A stretch of DNA of 42,764 bases from Rhodospirillales bacterium (GTDB lineage: Bacteria > Pseudomonadota > Alphaproteobacteria > TMED109). Below the pieces are notes generated by a model. That model made no database searches and was not told the DNA's origin. It worked only from the letters and a program-made list of their open reading frames with translations. Within the stretch, counting starts at the first letter, position 1, and each line of letters opens with the position of its first letter. Where the stretch lies: assembly GCA_009839325.1 (NCBI GenBank), contig VXPW01000074.1, positions 26,933 through 69,696 on the forward strand, written 5' to 3'. This document shows positions 26,116 to 34,686 of this stretch, one piece after another. Made by a program: the position numbers and the translations under genes.

Positions 26116-27117
26116 TCAGCGCGGCTTGCGCGCCTTGTGGTAGTACATGGGCGTAAAGATCCCCAGGCGCCCGGCGGCCACGAGGCTGTCAGCCGCCACG
26201 TTGAGAAGGCGCTGTATCTCGAACGTACCTTGGGGCACGGCGCGCACGCCTTCCAGCACGCGCAGGGCCACCGAGGTGATCTTGCGGCCCAGGCGGGTTC
26301 TCGGCAGACCCCGCAGTGTCAGGCCGTTTCCCTCCAGCGGTCGATACCACGGTGTATGCGCGTCGGCGTCCGGGGCGCGGTCGCGCGCCTCGATCAGCTC
26401 GAAACCCGCGGCCTGCAGACCGTCGGTGACGACCGAGTACGAAGCAATCTCCGGAAGGGCATTGCTGTATTCGATCCGTTCCTTGAGTTCCCGGTGCTCC
26501 GGGTTGTCCCCGTCGTACAGCGGCGTCACGCACCAGTCGTAGCCGGCGAAAACCGCCCCCGGGCGCAACACGCGGAATACCTCGGCATAGGCGGCCGCCT
26601 TGTCCGGCGCGTGGGCAATGGCCTCGATATGGTAGGCCGCGTCAAAGGTCCCGGCTTCTGCAGGAATGGCCATGAAGTCGCCGTGCAGGGCGCTGCACAG
26701 GTGATCCAGCCCGGCCTCCCGGTTGTAGCGGTCGCACTTCTCGATCTGATATGCGCTGAGGTTGAGGCCCGTGACCGAGGACCCGAATTGTCTGGCAAGG
26801 GAGCGTTGCGGGCCGCCGACACCGCAGCCGACATCCAGCACCTTCATGCCGGGCTTCAGGCCAACGGCTTCACCCAGAAAATGTTGGTGGGCGACGAGGG
26901 ATGCCTCGAACGACTCACCGCCCTTCATTGGCGCGAAGTGAAAGGACTGACCCCAACCGTACTCGTAGAAGTCGGTAATGAGATCGTAAAAGGCCTTTAC
27001 CATCAGGGCGTAGTCTGCCTTGCCCTGCTCCTGACTGCGACGGTACTTCGACAGCGTCTCGGCCGTGTCTTCCGGACGAACAGCCTGGGAAATGGGATTG
27101 TGAAAGTTAGCCGCCAT
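26116..27117 (-). CDS. Sterol C-24 methyltransferase (SMT/Erg6-like)
   Basis: This 333-residue SAM-dependent methyltransferase follows plant and fungal sterol C-24 methyltransferases along its whole length. It has the sterol-binding signature YEYGWG at residues 51-56 within DFYEYGWGQSFHFAP, SAM motif I VLDVGCGVGGP (93-103), IEAIAHAPD (164-172, IEATCHAP in eukaryotes), NPEHRELKERIE (205-216) and PWYRPL (256-261). The C-terminal sterol-MT domain ends FTPMYYHKARKP. Known relatives methylate the side chain of zymosterol, cycloartenol or desmosterol at C-24. The start overlaps the upstream Rieske gene by 11 nt, so the two are coupled. The specificity, and whether it acts on host-derived or self-made sterols, are unknown. 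A broader cyclopropane/gamma-tocopherol methyltransferase role is less likely, because the C-terminal domain is complete. Confidence 0.88.
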   Translation of the reverse strand: MAANFHNPISQAVRPEDTAETLSKYRRSQEQGKADYALMVKAFYDLITDFYEYGWGQSFHFAPMKGGESFEASLVAHQHFLGEAVGLKPGMKVLDVGCGVGGPQRSLARQFGSSVTGLNLSAYQIEKCDRYNREAGLDHLCSALHGDFMAIPAEAGTFDAAYHIEAIAHAPDKAAAYAEVFRVLRPGAVFAGYDWCVTPLYDGDNPEHRELKERIEYSNALPEIASYSVVTDGLQAAGFELIEARDRAPDADAHTPWYRPLEGNGLTLRGLPRTRLGRKITSVALRVLEGVRAVPQGTFEIQRLLNVAADSLVAAGRLGIFTPMYYHKARKPR

Positions 27118-28159
27118 CGTTGCTTACCGGCAGGTTAGCGACGGGACCGTCAGGGTAGAACTGCCGGTACCACTGATGCATTTTGCGCCTGGGGTCCGCC
27201 TCTTCGGTTCCCGGAGGACATGGCCGGTAGATCTTTCTCTTCCAAATCGCCACGTCCCGTCGCCATTGCGAGATCCAGTTCCCGATCACATAGGACACCA
27301 GTATGCGTGGCACGCGACGGGCAGCGAACCAGCGGAAGCTCACCCGCTGCTTCAGCGGTTCCACGGGCGTGTGCGACTGGAACATGATGATTTCGCCGAT
27401 TCTCGGAATCTGGAATTGAAATCTCACGATGCTGCCCGGGCCAAGAAACGTGATCGACGCGCGTGCCCTTGTTCTCTCGAATACCCGGCCCCCGATTTCC
27501 AGCGTTGCCTCGTCTCCGAAATAGGACACGTGCCCAAGTTCGTCGTCCACCGACCAAGAAGGGCGGTGTCGGATTCTTATCCAGGGCAGTCCTATGCCGG
27601 TCCACGGGATACGCATGACACGGTGGATGTTCGAGAAGTGCTGAAAGTCAACGCTGTTTTCGGCAAATTCGATGATGTGCATGTCGACTTCACCGGCGTC
27701 GTGCTGGCCGCGATAGACCAGCTGCCGACTGTCGATGTTCGGTTGCGGCGGGAGCCGGTAGGGTGCTTCGGCGACGCGGCCGGATGACCGGTACATCATG
27801 ACCATTCCGTAGTAGTCGATGGCCTCCCAGCAGCGGTGAACGAGAGGTTGGTCTTCGGCGTGGGGATGGCTGCGGGCCCGTCCGTTGGCGTCCAGTTGCC
27901 AGCCGTGAAACGGGCATTGCAGACGGTCCCCCTTGACCTCGCCGTAGGCCAGGTTGGCGCCCTGATGCGGGCAGAAAGCGTCAACCGCCCCGATTCGGCC
28001 GTCCGTCTTGCTGCGGAACACGGCGATCTGTTCACCCAGGCACTGAACGTGCCGCACGTCGCCCGGCCTGATCTCGTCGGATGCCGCCAACCGGTACCAG
28101 CCGTCCGGGTAGGGCGGCGGGTAGGTGAGCTCCCTGTGACGTGTCGGGCTGACGGTCAT
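27107..28159 (-). CDS. Rieske non-heme iron oxygenase, steroid-type
   Basis: This 350-residue oxygenase has a Rieske 2Fe-2S domain, with C63-x-H65 in AFCPHQGANL and C82-x2-H85 in QCPFHGW. The mononuclear iron site reads N168-x2-D171-x2-H174-x4-H179 (ENSVDFQHFSNIH), with a likely third ligand at D302 in QWRRDVAIW. The opening PPPYPDGWYRLAASDEIRPG and the tail QWYRQFYP resemble the group that holds DAF-36/Neverland cholesterol 7-desaturase, KshA steroid 9-alpha-hydroxylase and the bacterial sterol C-4 demethylase SdmA. The first two act directly on steroid rings. It needs a separate reductase, and none is adjacent. It is coupled to the sterol methyltransferase by an 11-nt overlap. The exact reaction cannot be decided from sequence. 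Confidence 0.85.
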   Translation of the reverse strand: MTVSPTRHRELTYPPPYPDGWYRLAASDEIRPGDVRHVQCLGEQIAVFRSKTDGRIGAVDAFCPHQGANLAYGEVKGDRLQCPFHGWQLDANGRARSHPHAEDQPLVHRCWEAIDYYGMVMMYRSSGRVAEAPYRLPPQPNIDSRQLVYRGQHDAGEVDMHIIEFAENSVDFQHFSNIHRVMRIPWTGIGLPWIRIRHRPSWSVDDELGHVSYFGDEATLEIGGRVFERTRARASITFLGPGSIVRFQFQIPRIGEIIMFQSHTPVEPLKQRVSFRWFAARRVPRILVSYVIGNWISQWRRDVAIWKRKIYRPCPPGTEEADPRRKMHQWYRQFYPDGPVANLPVSNDGG

Positions 28160-28224
28160 GAAACACCGGCCTTTTCCGGCTCAACGGCGCTTGAATCGGG
28201 AGGCACGGCCTCGCCGGTCTCCGG

Positions 28225-29580
28225 CTAGGCGGGTTCGTTGGGTCTCCCGAAAGCGGCTTCCATCTCGCGGCGGGTTCGGACCGCCTCGTCCGTGTCCTGG
28301 ACGGCGGCGTCGGACCACCGGAGGAGCTCGCCCTCGGCGATGTCCCGGGTCAGCGGCACGCCGCTCGCCAGGCCAAGGGGCAGCCCGCCGAATTCCAGCG
28401 AATCGATCGCGGGGGACTGCCGGCCCCAGACCATGTAGCCGCCTTCTCCGTCCAGCATTTCGCCTTTCTTGAGCGGCCGCTTCGCACAAGCGATGACGTC
28501 GGAGCGGAAACCGGTCGGCGATCCGGTCGGCTCCCCTCGGAGCGCCGCCGAAGCCACCGAGATCCCGAGTTCGAGCCCGATCATGTGCGTGGGGCGGTAG
28601 AGCGCGGCGTAGTGGAACGTGCTGTCGGGGAGCATCCGATACTCCTCGAAGCAGTTCCGGACGTAGTCGCTGTCCCCTTCGATCACCACGTAGGTGCCCA
28701 CCATCAGGTCATCGCTGACCGGGGACATGTCCCGGTGGAGCGAGGACACCACTTCGGTGGTACCGACATGCTCGGCAAGTCCACCCGCGCTGGCGGGCTT
28801 CAGCATTTCGGCGAGGTCGTAGCGCGAGCAGGGCGGGAAGGTGAGGCCACCAGCCTGCGGCGTGAGCCCGGTGGCATTGCAGACCGCCGTCATTTCGATT
28901 CCCGACTTGGTCCCGTCGATGAAGGAATTGAACATCTTCGGATTCATGCCACCGCGTTCGGCCTCTTCCCGGCTCAGGTGAAAGTTGTCCCAGACGGTAT
29001 CGGGTGTCGAACGGTGAAAGTCCGGGTGGTAGCGCGTCCCCTTCCCGGCGCAAACCACGTTGAACCCGCAGGCCCGCGCCCAGTCGACATGCTCGGCGAT
29101 CAGCGCAGGTTGGTCACCCCAGGCCAGGCTGTACACCACGCCGGCTTCTTCGGCGCGCCGGGCGAGGAGCGGCCCCGCGAGGACGTCCGCCTCGACGTTG
29201 ACCATGACGACATGCTTGCCATGGTCGATCGCCGCCAGGCAGTGGCGAATCCCCACCTTGGGGTCACCGGTCGCCTCGATCAGGACGTCAAGGGCCGGAT
29301 GGGCAATCAGTGCCGGCGCATCGTCATCGATCCGCGTCGTCCCGGTCTTGACCGCCTGGTCAAGATCCACCGCCCCGGTCTGCTCTGCGCTCCAGCCGCC
29401 TCGCCGGCAGTTCGCGCGGGCCTTGGCGACATCCAGGTCGGCGATGCCGACCACGTGGAGGCCGCGCGTTCGACGGGCCTGTGCCAGGAACATGGTGCCG
29501 AACTTGCCGGCCCCGATGATGCCGACACGGACCGGACTTCCGGCTTCGGCGCGGGCTTCCAGAAGACGGGACAGATTCAT
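28225..29580 (-). CDS. NAD(P)-dependent oxidoreductase with C-terminal SAF domain
   Basis: This 451-residue protein has an N-terminal Rossmann domain (VGIIGAGKFGTMF, residues 19-31) like that of homoserine dehydrogenase and a C-terminal SAF domain (ACAKRPLKKGEMLDGEGG up to GVPLTRDIAEGELLRW). The combination is the COG4091 type, predicted to reduce or oxidise sugar acids or amino acid semialdehydes. It has no established sterol role. The ATG at 29580 overlaps the GNAT stop by 4 nt. A 65-nt gap separates it from the Rieske oxygenase, the only real break in this part of the run. Confidence 0.88.
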   Translation of the reverse strand: MNLSRLLEARAEAGSPVRVGIIGAGKFGTMFLAQARRTRGLHVVGIADLDVAKARANCRRGGWSAEQTGAVDLDQAVKTGTTRIDDDAPALIAHPALDVLIEATGDPKVGIRHCLAAIDHGKHVVMVNVEADVLAGPLLARRAEEAGVVYSLAWGDQPALIAEHVDWARACGFNVVCAGKGTRYHPDFHRSTPDTVWDNFHLSREEAERGGMNPKMFNSFIDGTKSGIEMTAVCNATGLTPQAGGLTFPPCSRYDLAEMLKPASAGGLAEHVGTTEVVSSLHRDMSPVSDDLMVGTYVVIEGDSDYVRNCFEEYRMLPDSTFHYAALYRPTHMIGLELGISVASAALRGEPTGSPTGFRSDVIACAKRPLKKGEMLDGEGGYMVWGRQSPAIDSLEFGGLPLGLASGVPLTRDIAEGELLRWSDAAVQDTDEAVRTRREMEAAFGRPNEPA

Positions 29581-30245
29581 GGTGTCGCTCCGGAGTACGA
29601 GTGCATGTGGGTGTCGTCGGGCGCAGGTGCCTGCCCGGTGGCCGCCGCCGTCGGCCCGGGGAGGGGGTCGGTCGCGAGCAGGGCGTACAGGGCATGGTCC
29701 CGCCAGCGTCCGTCAATTCTCAGGTAGTCGCGGGCCATGCCCTCGCAGCGAAACCCCAAATTCTCGAGCAAGAGCCGACTTGGCCAGTTGGAGGTGACCG
29801 CGGCGGCCTCCAGGCGGTGGAGTTTCATCTGTCGGAAGAGCATCGGAATCAGGACGGTGATGGCTTCGCGCATGTATCCCTGGCGAGCATAGGGAGCCCC
29901 GATCCAATAGCCGAGCGACGCGGAATGCGCGACTCCCCGCTGCACGTTCGCCACGGTCACCGCCCCCAGCAGCGCGTTGTCGGAGTTGCGGAAGATGTGA
30001 AAGGCATACCCCCGGTCTTCACGAGCCGCGAACACCTGGCCGCGGTACTGACGGAGATAGGACGACCGGGTGCAGTTCTCGGGCCGCCACGATGGCTCCC
30101 ACGACTTGAGGAACGCGTAGCTCTCCTTTCGCAGGGACACCCAGGCGTATGCGTCGGATCGCCTCGGAGGCCGCAGGTGCAGGTTCGGCCCCTCGATGCT
30201 GCGGGACGCGAACAGATCCCGAATGGCCAGGGGCAGCCGGATCAC
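29577..30245 (-). CDS. GNAT family N-acetyltransferase, RimJ-like
   Basis: This 222-residue acetyltransferase belongs to the RimJ/RimL group, which acetylates N-termini of ribosomal or other proteins. The group's features are visible: LHLRPPRRSDAYAWVSLRKE at the start, AFHIFRNSDNALLGAVTVAN, the segment ASLGYWIGAPYARQGYMREA with the acetyl-CoA loop, and LHRLEAAAVTSNWPSRLLLE followed by NLGF. The start is a GTG at 30245 that overlaps the M16 peptidase stop (GTGA). The C-terminal 25 residues are a proline- and alanine-rich tail. In other alphaproteobacteria the same gene lies next to thrC and the M16 peptidase. Confidence 0.92.
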   Translation of the reverse strand: MIRLPLAIRDLFASRSIEGPNLHLRPPRRSDAYAWVSLRKESYAFLKSWEPSWRPENCTRSSYLRQYRGQVFAAREDRGYAFHIFRNSDNALLGAVTVANVQRGVAHSASLGYWIGAPYARQGYMREAITVLIPMLFRQMKLHRLEAAAVTSNWPSRLLLENLGFRCEGMARDYLRIDGRWRDHALYALLATDPLPGPTAAATGQAPAPDDTHMHSYSGATP

Positions 30246-31540
30246 GCCTGGCCCGCGACCGGGGTCCCGAATAGCGACCGGAGCGTGGCGTTGGTGGGGA
30301 GCCCGCCGAGCGGACCGATCGCAGCGAGGGTCGGCTCGCTCGCGAGGACGCGCCGGGCAACGCGGCTCACGGCGGCGCGGTCGACGTCGCCAAGGCGCCG
30401 CAGGTGCTCGTCGACGGGGATGGGCCGACCGTGGATCCGAAGCTGGTGGGCCAGCGCCTCGGCTTGCCCGGCGCAGCTTTCCAGTCCCATGAGCAGGCCG
30501 CTTCGGGCCTGTGCCATCGCCCGGTCGAGCTCGTCCAGCCGGACCTTGCCGGCAACTCCGTGAATTTCTTCGGCGGTGCGGCGAATCACCTCGCCGGCAT
30601 CCTGTTCGGCGGTGCCCGCGTAGACACCGAAGATGCCGCTGTCGTGGAACGAGCTTCCGAAACTGTGAATGTCGTAGGCGAGGCCGCGCTTCTCGCGCAC
30701 TTCCTGGAACAGCCGGGACGACAGGCCGCCACCGAGGATCGCGGAGAACATGGTCATGGCATAGAAGTCGGGGTCGGCGTAGGCGACCCCCTCGAACCCG
30801 AGCACCAGGTGCGTCTGTTCCAGTTCTCGGGGTACCTCGCCCACCCCGCCGTGGTAGCGGGCCGGTGCCGGCGCGTCCGAGCGCGTGCTCCCGATGCCCT
30901 CGAACGCGGCAGCCCCGAGGTTCACCAGCGCCTCGTGATCGACTTCGCCCGCGGCCGCCAGGACCATCGCCTCGCCCCGGTAGTGCTGCCGCATGTAGGC
31001 GAGGAGGGTTTCCCGATCGATTCCCGAGACGATCTCCGGGGTCCCGAGAATGGGCCGGCCTAGCGGCTGGTCGGGAAATGCGCACGTCTGGAAGCGGTCG
31101 AAGACGACGTCCGCGGGATTGTCCCGCGCCTCGCCGATCTCCTGGATGATCACCGATCGCTCGCGCGCCAGTTCCTCGTCGGCTAAGGTCGGATTCAGCA
31201 GGATGTCCGACAGGACGTCGACGGCCAGGGGGAACGCTCCCGGCAGGATGCGGAGATGGTAGGCGGTCTCCTCGCGCCCGGTATAGGCGTTCATGTAGGC
31301 GCCGGCGGATTCCACCTCCTCGGCGATCTGCCGGGCCGTGCGCGTGGTCGTTCCCTTGAACGCCATGTGCTCCAGCAGATGGGAGATCCCGTTGCGGTCC
31401 TCCGGCTCATTGCGGGCGCCGGTGTGCACCCAGACCCCCACCGCAGCGGTGCGGGTGCCGGGGACGCTCTGGCTGGCGATCCGGAGACCGGACGGAAGCG
31501 TGGTGACTGCCGCTTCCGGCAAGGCGCCGTGGCTGTTCAT
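30242..31540 (-). CDS. M16 family zinc peptidase (processing-peptidase-like)
   Basis: This 432-residue M16B peptidase resembles the mitochondrial processing peptidase beta subunit. The inverted zinc motif HxxEH is H54-LLE-H58 in ISHLLEHMAFKG, with the downstream acidic ligand in ERSVIIQEI. The second, non-catalytic half carries LGGGLSSRLFQEVREKRGLA. There is no signal peptide, so it is probably cytosolic. The ATG at 31540 overlaps the thrC stop by 4 nt. The frame is open to 31933 only across thrC. Confidence 0.95.
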   Translation of the reverse strand: MNSHGALPEAAVTTLPSGLRIASQSVPGTRTAAVGVWVHTGARNEPEDRNGISHLLEHMAFKGTTTRTARQIAEEVESAGAYMNAYTGREETAYHLRILPGAFPLAVDVLSDILLNPTLADEELARERSVIIQEIGEARDNPADVVFDRFQTCAFPDQPLGRPILGTPEIVSGIDRETLLAYMRQHYRGEAMVLAAAGEVDHEALVNLGAAAFEGIGSTRSDAPAPARYHGGVGEVPRELEQTHLVLGFEGVAYADPDFYAMTMFSAILGGGLSSRLFQEVREKRGLAYDIHSFGSSFHDSGIFGVYAGTAEQDAGEVIRRTAEEIHGVAGKVRLDELDRAMAQARSGLLMGLESCAGQAEALAHQLRIHGRPIPVDEHLRRLGDVDRAAVSRVARRVLASEPTLAAIGPLGGLPTNATLRSLFGTPVAGQA

Positions 31541-32973
31541 GGTGCGGGTACCGCGGCGGCGGCGGCCCGACGCAGATGGTCCGCGAGCCGCGTGTAGTCG
31601 GCCGGAAGGGTGGTCACACGTTCCGGCGCCTCCATGCAACGCGCCAGGGGTTCGGGCGTCTCGGGCTCTTCGCTCAAGGCCTGCCGGACGGCGTCCGGGA
31701 ACTTTGCGGGGTGGGCGGTTGCCAGCGCGATCACGGGCGCGGCGGTGGCGCGGTAGTTCCGGTCGAGAGCGCCGGCCAGGCGGGCGGCCGCGATCCCGAC
31801 GGCGGTGTGCGGGTCGATCTGGACGCCGCAGAGGTCCCGGATGTCGCGCATCGTGTGAATGGTCTGGTCTTCCGTCACCATGCTTCCCTTGAAACGTTTC
31901 CCGGTTTCCGCACGTTCCCGGGCGGTCACGCAAATTGCCTGGCCGCGCGCAAGGCCTGCCATGTCGCGCTGCACCGCATCGGGCTCACGATCACGAATCT
32001 CGTACAGCAGCCGTTCGAAATTCGACGCGACCTGGATGTCCATTGCCGGCGAGAGGGTGCGGTGGACCGTGCCGGGATGGTAGCGCCCGGTCTCGAAGAA
32101 CCGGGCCAGGATGTCATTGCGGTTCGTGCCGACGATCAGGCCGGCCACGCCCAGCCCCATGCAGGCGGCCACGTGCCCGGCGTAGCAGTCGCCGAAGTTG
32201 CCCGACGGTACTGCAAACACCGGCGGCGGGCCACCGATTCGGTTGGCGGCGTGGACGTAGTAGGCCGCCTGCGCGGCGATCCTGCTCCAGTTGATCGAGT
32301 TCACGGCGAGAAGGCCGCATTCGCGGCGCAGCACCTCATCGGCGAACGCCTGCTTGACCAGCGACTGGCAGGAATCGAACGTACCTTCGATGGCAACGTT
32401 GAACACGGCCGGGTCGTCGACGGTGGTCATGAGGCGTCGCTGCAGCGGGGCGATCCGGGCCTCGGGATGCAAGACGACGATCGCCATGGCGCGACGACCG
32501 CGACAGGCCTCGATGGCGGCTGCGCCGGTGTCGCCCGAAGTCGCGCACAGGACCAGCGCCCGCCGGCCGTCGAGCTCCAGGAAGCGGTCGAAGAGACGGG
32601 CGAGGACCTGGAGCGCAAAGTCCTTGAAGGCGAGCGTGGGGCCATGGAAGAGCTCGAGCAGGTGGAGCCCGTCCCGAAGCCTGCGCACCGGCGCCACCTC
32701 CGGGTGCAAGAACGTCCGGTACGCATCGGCGGCAAGTTCGGAAGACGCGCCGATGGGGAGCGAATCGCCGCCCAGCCGGGTGAGGACATGCGCTGCAGTC
32801 TCGACGTACCCGGCGCCGGCCGTGCGCCGGAACAGCGGCTCCGACTCCGGCCAGCGGTCGGGCATGAAGAGTCCGCCGTCCGGGGCGAGGCCGGACAACG
32901 TCGCGGCACGGAAGTCCACCGGGCCCGACCCGCGGGTGCTGACATACCGGAGGGGAGAGTGGCCCTCAGTCAT
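31537..32973 (-). CDS. thrC: Threonine synthase
   Basis: This PLP enzyme converts O-phosphohomoserine to threonine, the last step of threonine synthesis. The 478-residue protein has the PLP lysine K117 in GPTLAFKDFALQVL, the phosphate-binding CATSGDTGAAAIEA, and the segment FAVPSGNFGDCYAGHVA. The N-terminal RYVSTRG opening is typical of the proteobacterial long form. It overlaps ctaA upstream and the M16 peptidase downstream by 4 nt each, which is the conserved order in many alphaproteobacteria. Confidence 0.97.
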   Translation of the reverse strand: MTEGHSPLRYVSTRGSGPVDFRAATLSGLAPDGGLFMPDRWPESEPLFRRTAGAGYVETAAHVLTRLGGDSLPIGASSELAADAYRTFLHPEVAPVRRLRDGLHLLELFHGPTLAFKDFALQVLARLFDRFLELDGRRALVLCATSGDTGAAAIEACRGRRAMAIVVLHPEARIAPLQRRLMTTVDDPAVFNVAIEGTFDSCQSLVKQAFADEVLRRECGLLAVNSINWSRIAAQAAYYVHAANRIGGPPPVFAVPSGNFGDCYAGHVAACMGLGVAGLIVGTNRNDILARFFETGRYHPGTVHRTLSPAMDIQVASNFERLLYEIRDREPDAVQRDMAGLARGQAICVTARERAETGKRFKGSMVTEDQTIHTMRDIRDLCGVQIDPHTAVGIAAARLAGALDRNYRATAAPVIALATAHPAKFPDAVRQALSEEPETPEPLARCMEAPERVTTLPADYTRLADHLRRAAAAAVPAP

Positions 32974-33857
32974 CGTTCACGGAACACGTACCAGCCGACC
33001 ATGGCGTAGGAGACGACCAGCAGCGCGCCGACCAGCTGGTGCGACAACGCGATCCAGAGCTCGGGCTCGCTCATCGCCGTCACCAGGCCCAGCAGCGCCT
33101 GCAGTACGAAGACCACCGGGGTGGCGGCTGCCCAGCTGAAGGCCACGGGAGCCTGACGTCGCGGCAGCCGGGCCAGCAGCACCAGGGCCGGTATGACGGT
33201 GGCAAGGGCGAGCAGCCGATGGACGATATGGAGCAGGACGTCCGGGTTCGCGTAGTGGGCCTGGTTCCATGGACTGCCGCAGAGCAGCCAGTCAGGGCAG
33301 GCATGCGCCGCCCCCGACTTGGCGAGAAACGCCCCGGCCCCGGCCGTGGCGATGGCCACGGCCGTTCCAAGCCAGGCGAGCTGCTTGCAGTCCGGAGGCA
33401 GGATCCGGGAATGCACCCGAGCTCTTCGGGGTCCGGTGGACGAGCCCACGAGCGCCACGAGCAGGATCAGAGCGATCACGAGATGGACGGTGACGGACCA
33501 CGGGCTGTTCCGGTCGAAGACGGTGAAGGCGCCCAGGAATGCCTCGGTCACGACCAGCACGACGGCGGCTCCGCCGAGGAGCCGGTGCTTCGGGGTCTGC
33601 GCGGTCAGCAGGACCAGGAGCACGAGTGGAGCGACGAAGACGGCCGCATTGACGCGATGGATCCACTCGAGCCAGACCTGCCAGTGCTCGTAGGCGAGAT
33701 CCGGAACGGTTTCGAGCGCCTGCACAGTCGGCAGCCAGAAACCGTGGCACAACGGCCAGTCCGGGCAGCTCAGGCCTGAGCCCGTCAGACGTACGGCGCC
33801 CCCCAGCACGATTTGCACCAGGACGAAGACGATGGCTAGGTAGCTGGCCAGCCTCAT
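32970..33857 (-). CDS. ctaA: Heme A synthase (CtaA/COX15 family)
   Basis: This 295-residue membrane protein oxidises the C-8 methyl of heme O to give heme A for cytochrome oxidase. About eight helices are visible. The conserved GGAVRLTGSGLSCPDWPLCH opening, EWIHRVNA, the second-half cysteine loop AHACPDWLLCG and LLHIVHRLLAL provide the heme-binding histidines and the cysteine pairs. The ATG at 33857 precedes the first helix. The open frame continues to 34034 without family similarity. It lies 91 nt after surf1. Confidence 0.95.
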   Translation of the reverse strand: MRLASYLAIVFVLVQIVLGGAVRLTGSGLSCPDWPLCHGFWLPTVQALETVPDLAYEHWQVWLEWIHRVNAAVFVAPLVLLVLLTAQTPKHRLLGGAAVVLVVTEAFLGAFTVFDRNSPWSVTVHLVIALILLVALVGSSTGPRRARVHSRILPPDCKQLAWLGTAVAIATAGAGAFLAKSGAAHACPDWLLCGSPWNQAHYANPDVLLHIVHRLLALATVIPALVLLARLPRRQAPVAFSWAAATPVVFVLQALLGLVTAMSEPELWIALSHQLVGALLVVSYAMVGWYVFRER

Positions 33858-33948
33858 GCGGGCGGATTCCTGCGCGCGCCCCGTGCCGCGCTTCGGCCGC
33901 CCGGCAACTGGCAACCGGCCCCGCAAGCGAGGGTCGTTGCAGCCTGCG

Positions 33949-34686
33949 TCACGTGACGTTGCCAGCGCGCCGCTGTCGGGATCCACCGGCGCGGCGGCCC
34001 AGCACGGAGACGCAAGCGGCGAGGACGCCCGCAAGGCCGTACCAGGTCAGCGCGTACTCGAGGTGGGTATTGCGGATGGACACGTTGGTCTGTCCGCCCT
34101 CCGGCCATCCCCCGGGATTGCGCGACGGACCGGCGTCCAGGACGTAGCCGGCCAGTTCCAGGCCGGTTGCCTCCCCCATGGCCGCGAGATCGATCGAATA
34201 CCAGCTGCCGCCGGCAGGATCATTGTCCGGGACGAACGGGCCCGGCGGGTGCTGCAGCCGGAGGAGGCCCTCCACCCGGACGGGGCCGGACGGGTTTCCA
34301 GCGCGCCGGGTGGCCGTAGGCTCAAATCCCACTGGCACGAATCCCCGGTTCACCAGAACTGCCGGAGCACCCGGACGCACGAGAGGCGTGAGAACGTGGG
34401 CGCCGGCGACGCCCGCCCGGGTCCGGGGAACGAGGAGGAGTTCAAGGTCGTGCCGGAACACGCCGTCCGCAAAGACGGGCGTGTACTCGGGAAGGTCGGA
34501 GGCGGTGTCCGGGGCAGGGACGGGCGTCGCTCCGGCCCGCGCGGTGATGTCGGCCAGCAGGGATTCCTTCCAGCGGAGCCGCTCCATTTGCCACGTGCCC
34601 AGGCCGAGCAGGATCAGGAAGGCCGATGCGATCGCGGTGCCCTGGAGAACCCGGTTGTCGCGCAGCCGCGCCGGCTCAGCCGACAT
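33949..34686 (-). CDS. SURF1 family cytochrome oxidase assembly protein
   Basis: SURF1 helps insert heme a into subunit I of cytochrome oxidase. The 245-residue protein has two transmembrane helices, one near the N-terminus (ASAFLILLGLGTWQMERLRW) and one near the C-terminus (LTWYGLAGVLAACVSVL). Between them lies the periplasmic domain with VNRGFVPV and the HLEYALTWYGLA signature. The start ATG at 34686 overlaps the DUF983 stop region by 11 nt. Confidence 0.95.
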   Translation of the reverse strand: MSAEPARLRDNRVLQGTAIASAFLILLGLGTWQMERLRWKESLLADITARAGATPVPAPDTASDLPEYTPVFADGVFRHDLELLLVPRTRAGVAGAHVLTPLVRPGAPAVLVNRGFVPVGFEPTATRRAGNPSGPVRVEGLLRLQHPPGPFVPDNDPAGGSWYSIDLAAMGEATGLELAGYVLDAGPSRNPGGWPEGGQTNVSIRNTHLEYALTWYGLAGVLAACVSVLGRRAGGSRQRRAGNVT

